A stretch of 7,933 bases of DNA from an uncultured Lachnospiraceae bacterium (GTDB lineage: Bacteria; Bacillota; Clostridia; Lachnospirales; Lachnospiraceae), in contig CAJUPF010000104.1 in the NCBI GenBank assembly GCA_910588565.1, forward strand, positions 1-7,933. Reading direction: 5' to 3'. Each line of letters begins with the position of its first letter. Positions within the stretch are counted from its first letter, which is position 1. This document shows positions 1-5,457 of the stretch, piece after piece. A program made the translations under genes and the position numbers. The notes under the pieces were generated by a model, which was given only the letters and a program-made list of their open reading frames with translations, had not been told where the DNA came from and ran no database searches.

Positions 1-2070
1 TTGCTGAAAGAAGAGGGTGCGATTTCGGTAAAAAATCTTGCGGAACAGGTTGGTATCAGCAAACGGACTGTGCAGAGAGAACTGGAATATATCAGCCAGT
101 CTTTGAAGGGATATGAGATCCGTTTTCTTTCCAAAACTGGCGTGGGAGTCTGGTTAGAGGGCAGCGAGCAGGAGAAAGCGAGGCTGCTCTTTGATACCAG
201 CGCCCAGGATGTGTATGACGTTACAAACCGGGAAGAACGGCGGAAGCGTCTGGTTTTAGAACTTTTAAAAGAAAAAGGGTTCAAAAAACTGTTTTATTAC
301 AGCAGCCAGTTTGACGTCAGTGAGGCGACGATCAGTACGGATTTAGAAGCTGTGGAAACCTGGCTGAACCGGTATGGGCTGACGATCAGCAGAAAGCCTG
401 GAAGCGGGATTTTTGTGGAAGGCAGCGAAGAAAGCTATCGGAGAGCGATACGGGCATGTATCAATGAAACGTTAAGCGCAGGGGCGGCCCAAAAAGCGTT
501 TGCAGCGTATGAAAACACGGTACGTTCCGGCAGCTTTGAACATTATACGGAGATCAAAAACAGCGGAATCGGTAAAATTTTAAATGATACGGTGATGGAG
601 CGGGTGATTGCATGTATCGCGGCAGTTGAAAAAGCCCAGATTTTTACACTGACCGAAAACTCTTATATCGGCCTGATTATCCATATTTCAATTGCGATTA
701 ACCGGATTATGAAACACGAAGTGATTGAAACGGATGAGCGGTGGGAACAGTTTTCACAGGATGACCATGATTATATTCTGGCGGAAACGATTGCGAAAGA
801 ACTGGAGGAGGAATTTGAGATTACAATTCCGCAGGTGGAGATTTCTTATATCTGCCTGCACATCAAAGGCTCCAAGCATGAGAAAATCCGCTGGGAAGAT
901 ACTCCGGTTGAACTGGAAGGCAGAGGGATACAGCGGCTGGTCAATGATATGATTGACGCGTTTGACAGGGAAAAGGCATATCTGCTGAAGCAGGACGATG
1001 AATTTATCCAGGGGCTTCTGGCGCATCTGCAGCCTACGCTGGTTCGGCTTATAAACGGAATGCATATACAAAATCCCGTTCTCTTAGATATTCAGCGTGA
1101 GTATCCGGATATGTATGAGAAATGCAGAGAAGTGGCAAAAGTTCTGGAACAGTGTACAGGGAAAAAAGTGCCGGAGGAGGAAATCGGATTTTTGACCGTG
1201 CATTTTGGAGCAGCCATGGTTCGTCTGGAAGGATGGAATGAGAAAATACGGCAGGTACAGGCGGGTGTGGTATGCTCCAGTGGTATCGGCATTTCCCGCC
1301 TGATGGCTTCCAGGCTGAAAAAGGCGTTCAAAGGCCGTATGCAGATTACTTCTTATGGAAAAAATGATATTACGCCTTATATTGCGGCAAAACAGGATTT
1401 CTTTATTTCCAGTATTCCAATGGAACAGACCGACGCACCGGTTATTTCTGTAAATCCTCTGTTAAATGAGCAGGATATGGACAAAATCCGGCGCATGGTA
1501 TATCAGTATGAACGGATGCCAAAGAAGCAGGAAGGCGAGGATACGTTCGCAATACAGCTTGAAAAGATCAATCTGCTTGCGGCGCAGATAAAAACGGTAA
1601 TCAAATATATGGAATTCTTTCAGGTAGACAATCAGATTACGTTTGAAGAGCTGCTGCTTGCGGTGGCGGAACGGTTTTCCCCCTATCTGGACAGACAGGA
1701 GCAGATCAGGGAAGACATTATGCGGCGGGAACGGATCGCCAGCCAGATATTTGCAGAATTTGGATTTGCCCTGCTGCATACCCGCACCAAAGGCGTGATA
1801 CGGCCTGGATTTGGAGTATGCATGACGAAAGATTTGGGAGCGTTTGCAGATCCATATATGAAAGAGATAGGCGTAGTATTGATTATGTTAATCCCGGCAA
1901 ATAAAAACCAGCAGGTGGACAGTGAGATCATGGGATATATCAGCAGTATGCTGATTGAGGATTATGCGTTTTTAGATACAATCCGCAGAGGACAGAAAGA
2001 GGAAATCCGGACGGCTTTGTCAGACAATCTGAAAAAGTATTTTAACCGGTATATTTCCAGGCTTTCCTGA
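1..2070 (+). CDS. PRD-domain PTS regulator, MtlR-like transcriptional activator (5' partial)
   Basis: Multidomain PTS-controlled regulator. Reading from position 1: DeoR/Mga-type helix-turn-helix at residues ~8-50 (SVKNLAEQVGISKRTVQREL), a second HTH at ~85-130, PRD1 ~190-295, PRD2 ~305-410, an EIIB(Gat)-like domain ~418-505 and an EIIA-like domain ~540-685. All four PRD histidines are visible (H228, H287, H342, H401), as are the EIIB cysteine (C425 in VVCSSGIG) and an EIIA histidine (H593 in LLHTRTKG). Known for this family: EI/HPr phosphorylation of PRD2 activates, while EIIA-dependent phosphorylation of the EIIB-like Cys inhibits, so the protein reads both carbon status and substrate. The DNA-binding domains and appended EIIB/EIIA domains favour a DNA-binding activator over an RNA antiterminator. 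The frame is open at base 1 and the family usually has about 15-20 more N-terminal residues before the first HTH, so the TTG at position 1 is probably not the true start. The EIIA and dehydrogenase genes follow on the same strand and are the likely targets. Confidence 0.92.
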   Translation: MLKEEGAISVKNLAEQVGISKRTVQRELEYISQSLKGYEIRFLSKTGVGVWLEGSEQEKARLLFDTSAQDVYDVTNREERRKRLVLELLKEKGFKKLFYYSSQFDVSEATISTDLEAVETWLNRYGLTISRKPGSGIFVEGSEESYRRAIRACINETLSAGAAQKAFAAYENTVRSGSFEHYTEIKNSGIGKILNDTVMERVIACIAAVEKAQIFTLTENSYIGLIIHISIAINRIMKHEVIETDERWEQFSQDDHDYILAETIAKELEEEFEITIPQVEISYICLHIKGSKHEKIRWEDTPVELEGRGIQRLVNDMIDAFDREKAYLLKQDDEFIQGLLAHLQPTLVRLINGMHIQNPVLLDIQREYPDMYEKCREVAKVLEQCTGKKVPEEEIGFLTVHFGAAMVRLEGWNEKIRQVQAGVVCSSGIGISRLMASRLKKAFKGRMQITSYGKNDITPYIAAKQDFFISSIPMEQTDAPVISVNPLLNEQDMDKIRRMVYQYERMPKKQEGEDTFAIQLEKINLLAAQIKTVIKYMEFFQVDNQITFEELLLAVAERFSPYLDRQEQIREDIMRRERIASQIFAEFGFALLHTRTKGVIRPGFGVCMTKDLGAFADPYMKEIGVVLIMLIPANKNQQVDSEIMGYISSMLIEDYAFLDTIRRGQKEEIRTALSDNLKKYFNRYISRLS

Positions 2071-2095
2071 GTTTATGCCTTGTTTTTTGCTCATC

Positions 2096-2120
2096 TTTGG
2101 CGCTATTGAATGACGCCAAA
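2096..2120. promoter_or_regulatory. Inverted repeat, candidate operator for the PRD regulator
   Basis: A perfect 7-bp inverted repeat, TTTGGCG-N11-CGCCAAA, lies between the regulator and the EIIA gene. Its centre (2108) is about 65 bp upstream of the expected transcription start of the promoter at 2137-2166, where an activator would bind. It is not followed by a T-tract on either strand, so a terminator is less likely. Assignment to the upstream regulator is inference. Confidence 0.45.
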
Positions 2121-2136
2121 TCCCATCTTCTTTACA

Positions 2137-2166
2137 TTGAAAACGGGCAATTTGAGGAAGTATAAT
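2137..2166 (+). promoter_or_regulatory. Sigma-A promoter of the EIIA-dehydrogenase operon
   Basis: TTGAAA (2137-2142), an 18-bp spacer, then a perfect TATAAT (2161-2166). The start would be near 2173, giving a leader of about 40 nt before the EIIA start codon. The strong -10 and upstream inverted repeat suggest an activator-assisted promoter. Confidence 0.72.
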
Positions 2167-2213
2167 AAAAACAGATAAAAAACGCAGGAATTAAAATAAA
2201 GGAGGATGCAGTG

Positions 2214-2663
2214 ATGTTTTTTAAATCAAAAAAGAAAAAAGGACTTTTGCTTCGGGAAAATATTCGTGTGAACTGCAAAGCACAGTCTAAGGAACAGGTG
2301 ATCCGGGAAGTTGGACAGATGTTAGCAGACAGTGGTTATGTGGATCCGTCTTATGTAGATGCAATGATAGAACGTGAAAAGACAGTATCGACTTTTATGG
2401 GCAATGGGCTGGCGCTTCCCCATGGAGTAGAAGCTGCCAAAAAGGCGGTAAAAGAATCCGGAATTGCAGTGATGACATTTCCGGACGGCATTGACTGGGA
2501 TGAAAATACCGTTCATGTAGTAATCGGAATTGCAGGCGTTGGGGATGAGCATCTGGATATCCTGGCGATTATCGCAGACAAGATGATGGATGATGCGGCA
2601 GCCGGAAAACTTGCAAAGGGAGATGTGGATACGGTATATCGGATTTTAACGACAGAAGGGTAG
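2214..2663 (+). CDS. PTS mannitol/fructose-type EIIA component
   Basis: Cytoplasmic phosphocarrier of 149 residues, the usual size for a stand-alone EIIA of the mannitol/fructose superfamily (MtlF/CmtB-like). It takes phosphate from HPr and passes it to a cognate EIIB. The phosphorylated histidine is H70 in GNGLALPHG, and the second conserved histidine is H113 in GDEHLDIL; the VVIGIAGVGDEHLDIL block is diagnostic. The ATG at 2214 is preferred over the GTG at 2211 because GGAGG (2201-2205) then sits 8 nt upstream. The N-terminus has an odd lysine-rich start (KSKKKK). No EIIB or EIIC gene is in the window; the permease may lie upstream of the regulator, as in mtlA-mtlR-mtlF-mtlD clusters. By family precedent, this EIIA could also phosphorylate the EIIB-like domain of the neighbouring regulator. 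The sugar specificity cannot be read from the sequence. Confidence 0.9.
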   Translation: MFFKSKKKKGLLLRENIRVNCKAQSKEQVIREVGQMLADSGYVDPSYVDAMIEREKTVSTFMGNGLALPHGVEAAKKAVKESGIAVMTFPDGIDWDENTVHVVIGIAGVGDEHLDILAIIADKMMDDAAAGKLAKGDVDTVYRILTTEG

Positions 2664-2714
2664 TTTGAGAGCGAATATTAATATGATTAGGATTGAAAAA
2701 TGGAGGCAGACGAT

Positions 2715-3980
2715 ATGAAAACAAAAGCCGTAAGAATGTATGGAACCAGAGATTTAAGATTAGAGGAGTTTGAGCTCCCGAAGATAAAAGACGATGAGAT
2801 TTTAGTTAAGGTAATGAGCGACAGCATCTGTATGTCCACTTATAAACTGGTAGAGCAGGGGAAAAAGCACAAAAGAGCGCCGCAGAATATTGATACCAAT
2901 CCAATTATTGTCGGGCATGAATTTGCCGGAGTAATTGTAGAGGTTGGGGAAAAATGGAAAGATCAGTTCCGGCCAGGTATGAAGTTCGCGCAGCAGCCGG
3001 CATTAAATTATAAGGGCAGTCTGGCGTCTCCGGGCTATTCTTATGAATTTTTTGGCGGAGCATGTACGTATTGTGTTATTCCACACGAGGTAATGGAGCT
3101 TGGCTGTCTGATGCCTTACGAAGGAGAGAGCTTTTTTGAAGCATCCTTAGGAGAGCCGATGAGCTGTATTATCGGCGGATATCATGGCAATTATCATACA
3201 AACAAAAGAAACCATGATTTGACGGGCGGCACAAAGGAAGGCGGCGATATTATTATTCTTGGCGGCTGCGGGCCAATGGGACTGGGCGCGGTCAGCTATG
3301 GTATCCAGTTTGAAAATAAGCCAAAGCGTGTTGTAGTAACAGATATTGACGATGCCAGAATTGCCAGGGCAAGGGAAGTGATTCCGGAAGCAAAAGCCGC
3401 AGAACACGGTGTAGAGCTTTTATATGTCAATACGGCGGCAATGAAAGATCCCATTCAGGAATTAATTGATATCACCGGAGGAAAGGGATATGATGATGTG
3501 TTTGTTTATATTCCAAACCGGAGCGTTGCAGAGATGGGAGATAAGCTTCTGGCGTTTGATGGCTGCCTGAATTTCTTTGCAGGACCGACGGATAAAGAAT
3601 TTTCAGCAGAGATGAATCTGTATAATGTACATTACACCAGTGCGCATATACTGGGAACTACAGGCGGCAATAACGATGACTTGATCGAAGCAAACAGACT
3701 TGCTGCACAGGGCAAAATTGAACCGGCCGTTATGGTAACCCATGTGGGCGGAATTGACAGCATTGCGGACGCGACCTTAAATCTTCCAAAGATTCCTGGC
3801 GGAAAGAAACTGACCTATACGCAGTTTGATATGCCGCTTACAGCGATTGAAGATTTTGGAAAATTAGGGGAAACAGATCCGCTGTTCAAAAAACTGGATG
3901 AAGCATGCAGCAGGAACAGGGGACTGTGGAATGCGGAAGCAGAGAAAATCTTGTTTGAGCATTTTGGCGTGGAAGTGTAA
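2715..3980 (+). CDS. Zinc-type medium-chain dehydrogenase, sorbitol/sorbose-phosphate-like
   Basis: A 421-residue medium-chain dehydrogenase/reductase. The N-terminal GroES-like catalytic domain carries likely zinc ligands C39, H68 and E69 (in VGHEFAGVIVEVG) and E147 (in SLGEPMSC). The Rossmann domain has the glycine motif GGCGPMGLG (183-191), with D210 at the end of the second strand (VVVTDID), which favours NAD(H) over NADP(H). The four-cysteine structural-zinc lobe of classical alcohol dehydrogenases is not seen. Length and layout recall the L-sorbose-1-phosphate reductase (SorE) type; the next alternative is another hexitol-phosphate dehydrogenase. The ATG at 2715 has GGAGG at 2702-2706, 8 nt upstream, while the in-frame ATG at 2700 has a poorer ribosome site. 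It lies 51 bp after the EIIA gene with no terminator between, so the two are probably co-transcribed. By context it should oxidise a PTS-imported polyol phosphate, the slot normally held by mtlD. The substrate itself is inferred. Confidence 0.85.
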   Translation: MKTKAVRMYGTRDLRLEEFELPKIKDDEILVKVMSDSICMSTYKLVEQGKKHKRAPQNIDTNPIIVGHEFAGVIVEVGEKWKDQFRPGMKFAQQPALNYKGSLASPGYSYEFFGGACTYCVIPHEVMELGCLMPYEGESFFEASLGEPMSCIIGGYHGNYHTNKRNHDLTGGTKEGGDIIILGGCGPMGLGAVSYGIQFENKPKRVVVTDIDDARIARAREVIPEAKAAEHGVELLYVNTAAMKDPIQELIDITGGKGYDDVFVYIPNRSVAEMGDKLLAFDGCLNFFAGPTDKEFSAEMNLYNVHYTSAHILGTTGGNNDDLIEANRLAAQGKIEPAVMVTHVGGIDSIADATLNLPKIPGGKKLTYTQFDMPLTAIEDFGKLGETDPLFKKLDEACSRNRGLWNAEAEKILFEHFGVEV

Positions 3981-3991
3981 TCGAACCGCGT

Positions 3992-4024
3992 AAGGGATCG
4001 GAATTAGTCTGATCCCTTTTTTTT
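3992..4024 (+). terminator. Rho-independent terminator of the PTS operon
   Basis: An 11-bp stem with one G-T wobble (AAGGGATCGGA / TCTGATCCCTT) and a 5-nt loop runs into eight Ts (4017-4024). It begins 11 bp after the dehydrogenase stop codon. Confidence 0.9.
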
Positions 4025-4027
4025 GTA

Positions 4028-4056
4028 TTGTATAGTCCGGCTGTATATGTTATACT
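4028..4056 (+). promoter_or_regulatory. Extended -10 promoter of the Rpn-type gene
   Basis: TTGTAT (4028-4033), exactly 17 bp, then TATACT (4051-4056), preceded by the extended -10 element TGT. It starts right after the operon terminator, so the next gene is an independent unit with a leader of about 130 nt. Confidence 0.7.
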
Positions 4057-4071
4057 CAGATTGTTCTCTGA

Positions 4072-4132
4072 CAGGGATTTGGTATCCCTGCAAATCATAG
4101 ATTGTTCCGGAAATTCCGGATATTTCAACAAT
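4072..4132 (+). other. Hairpins in the leader of the Rpn-type gene
   Basis: Two stem-loops lie between the promoter and the start codon. CAGGGAT/ATCCCTG (4072-4078 with 4084-4090) has a 5-nt loop. TCCGG/CCGGA (4106-4110 with 4116-4120) sits inside a longer ATTGTT/AACAAT pairing (4101-4106 with 4127-4132). Neither is followed by a T-run, so these are not terminators. The role is unknown. Confidence 0.5.
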
Positions 4133-4194
4133 TCTATCTGCCCGAATCGGGCTTAGTTCACTTACTTTTATTTTTAAATGGGAGGAAACTGCCT

Positions 4195-5343
4195 ATGGCA
4201 AACAAATTGAAAACATATTTTCCGCTGATTAGAGAGAAGGAGGAAATTTGGCATGAGATGCAAAAGCACGAGAACTTAATGCAGATGTTTCATGCTTGGG
4301 ATTCCAGATATCAGGAAGATTTTCTTGATTTTTGCAGTGGTGCGCGAGGAGTAAAAATTTTATATGACGGCTTTTTTAAAGAGGTTATGAATCCTGAATA
4401 TGATGCAAAGCGGCTGGAGTTTTTTCTGTCTGCCGTATTGGAAAAAAATGTCCGTATCTGGAAGGTGATTCCAAATGACAGCACCAGAATTGCTGAGGAA
4501 TCTTCCCTTCTGATTACAGATATTGTGGTCGAGTTAGAAGGCGGAGCACTGGCTAATGTGGAAATTCAGAAAATAGGATATGCATTTCCAGGGGAGCGGA
4601 GCGCCTGCTATTCTTCCGATATGCTTTTGCGCCAGTATAAAAGAGTTCGGGCGAATAAGGGAGAATCTTTTTCTTATAAAGATATAAAAAATGTCTATCT
4701 GATTGTAATTTATGAAAAAAGCCCCAAAGAATTTAAGGGTCTGCCGCAGGTTTACCGTCATCATTCCAGACAGGTGTTTACCAGTGGCCTGCAGCTTGAT
4801 TTATTGCAGGAGTTCATTATGATTCCACTTGACATATTCCGCCGGGAAATGCAAAATAAACCTATAGAAACATCATTAGAAGCATGGCTGATGTTTTTTT
4901 GCGAGGATAATCCAGAGAGAGTGATTGAACTTATTACAAAATTTCCGGAGTTTAAGGCCATGTATAATACCGTGTATCAAATATGCAGGAACATGGAAGG
5001 AGTGATGAATATGTTTTTTTCGGAAGAATTGCGGATACTGGATCGAAATACGGTACGGTATATGATAGACGAACAGCAAAAAGAAATTGATGAACAGCAA
5101 GAGAAAATCGCAGATCAAAAGAAGCAAATTAATAATCAAAAAAAGGAAATTGATAGTCAAAAAAAGGAAATTGATAGTCAAAAAAAGGAAATTGATAGTC
5201 AAAAGAAGCAAATAAGCGAGCAAAAAAGGCAATTAAATGAACAGCAAGAAGAAATTGACAGTTATAAAGTGCAAATGGAGCAGTTACAGTTTCAGATGAA
5301 TGACCTGCAATTGAAATTTGAGCAGATTCTTTCAAATTCCTGA
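4195..5343 (+). CDS. Rpn-type PD-(D/E)XK nuclease / putative transposase with C-terminal coiled coil
   Basis: A 382-residue protein of the 'Rpn family recombination-promoting nuclease / PD-(D/E)XK nuclease family transposase' group. Residues ~35-100 match the family opening (FFKEVMNPE, RLEFFLSAVL). The catalytic core shows D109 (LLITDIVVELEGG) and the ExQ pair E123/Q125 (NVEIQK), followed by the expected ERSACYSSDMLLRQYKR and KNVYLIVIY blocks. Residues ~205-290 are helical. Residues 291-378 form an unbroken coiled coil with Ile at nearly every 'a' position and Gln at most 'd' positions. The start at ATG 4195 is set by GGAGGA (4181-4186), 8 nt upstream; reading further upstream in frame adds 31 residues without a ribosome site. 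Studied Rpn proteins are DNA endonucleases that act in anti-phage toxin-antitoxin systems made of nested genes; 'transposase' is a naming legacy and no transposon ends are seen here. The gene is monocistronic and convergent with leuA. Confidence 0.85.
   Translation: MANKLKTYFPLIREKEEIWHEMQKHENLMQMFHAWDSRYQEDFLDFCSGARGVKILYDGFFKEVMNPEYDAKRLEFFLSAVLEKNVRIWKVIPNDSTRIAEESSLLITDIVVELEGGALANVEIQKIGYAFPGERSACYSSDMLLRQYKRVRANKGESFSYKDIKNVYLIVIYEKSPKEFKGLPQVYRHHSRQVFTSGLQLDLLQEFIMIPLDIFRREMQNKPIETSLEAWLMFFCEDNPERVIELITKFPEFKAMYNTVYQICRNMEGVMNMFFSEELRILDRNTVRYMIDEQQKEIDEQQEKIADQKKQINNQKKEIDSQKKEIDSQKKEIDSQKKQISEQKRQLNEQQEEIDSYKVQMEQLQFQMNDLQLKFEQILSNS
4963..4968 (+). promoter_or_regulatory. TATAAT inside the Rpn-type gene, possible internal promoter
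   Basis: A perfect TATAAT with TG directly before it lies about 30 bp upstream of the internal ribosome site described at 5011. No convincing -35 hexamer sits 16-18 bp upstream. Chance occurrence is possible, but the position fits a separate transcript for the nested reading frame. Confidence 0.25.
5011..5343 (+). CDS. Candidate nested small protein (RpnS-like C-terminal domain)
   Basis: An in-frame internal start within the Rpn-type gene. ATG 5011 (residue M273 of the long protein) is preceded by GGAAGGAG (4995-5002) with an 8-nt gap, a better ribosome site than most genes here have. An ATG at 5005 (M271) is also in frame but too close to it. The product would be 110 residues: about 18 residues of linker (MFFSEELRILDRNTVRYM) and then the whole coiled coil, with no nuclease residues. 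For enterobacterial Rpn proteins it has been shown that a separately translated C-terminal domain (RpnS) binds and blocks the full-length nuclease (RpnL), and that the dimer helix contains variable repeats. The arrangement here is the same in outline, though the coil is a 7-residue repeat. Whether it is translated is not shown by the sequence. Confidence 0.45.
   Translation: MFFSEELRILDRNTVRYMIDEQQKEIDEQQEKIADQKKQINNQKKEIDSQKKEIDSQKKEIDSQKKQISEQKRQLNEQQEEIDSYKVQMEQLQFQMNDLQLKFEQILSNS
5116..5220 (+). repeat. 21-bp tandem repeats coding for coiled-coil heptads
   Basis: Three perfect 21-bp copies (5137-5157, 5158-5178, 5179-5199), each encoding QKKEIDS, are flanked by a degenerate copy on each side (5116-5136 and 5200-5220). 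The unit is a multiple of three, so copy-number change would alter coil length one heptad at a time without a frameshift. Long A-runs in each unit would favour slippage. Confidence 0.92.
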
Positions 5344-5358
5344 ATGGAATCAGGGATT

Positions 5359-5380
5359 GCCGGAATGAATTGATTCTGGC
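5359..5380. other. Hairpin after the Rpn-type gene
   Basis: GCCGGAAT/ATTCTGGC, an 8-bp stem with one G-T wobble and a 6-nt loop, 15 bp after the Rpn stop codon. There is no T-run. It may be part of the transcription stop region between convergent genes. Confidence 0.4.
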
Positions 5381-5390
5381 GGGGAATATA

Positions 5391-5429
5391 CAAGGGAGAT
5401 ATGGTAAACGGATGCTCATATCTCCCTTG
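5391..5429. terminator. Perfect 13-bp inverted repeat between convergent genes
   Basis: CAAGGGAGATATG (5391-5403) pairs perfectly with 5417-5429 across a 13-nt loop. It lies between the ends of the Rpn-type gene and leuA, where a bidirectional terminator is expected. Neither side has a clear T-tract, so intrinsic termination would be weak, and the role is inferred from position. Confidence 0.45.
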
Positions 5430-5457
5430 TTGAAGGTATCTGTGTTATGATTGTCTT

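Noticed and set aside
725..1931. Several 75-105-codon frames inside the regulator on either strand.
   Set aside because: They are overlapped fully by the regulator, whose domains and catalytic residues are intact in one frame.
2059..2088. AGGC/GCCT with six nearby Ts just after the regulator, as a terminator.
   Set aside because: Only four base pairs with a 14-nt loop and a 2-nt gap to the T-run; too weak to call.
2137..2151. CcpA cre-like site TTGAAAACGGGCAAT overlapping the -35.
   Set aside because: The left half matches the cre consensus but the right half does not; catabolite control is plausible biologically but not supported here.
4102..4194. Upstream in-frame start of the Rpn-type protein (TTG at 4102, 31 extra residues).
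   Set aside because: It lies in the hairpin-rich leader without a ribosome site, while ATG 4195 has GGAGGA directly upstream and begins the family's usual N-terminus.
4195..5343. Insertion-sequence identity for the 'transposase' gene.
   Set aside because: No terminal inverted repeats or target-site duplications were found around it. The gene has its own promoter and is an Rpn-type nuclease rather than a classical transposase.
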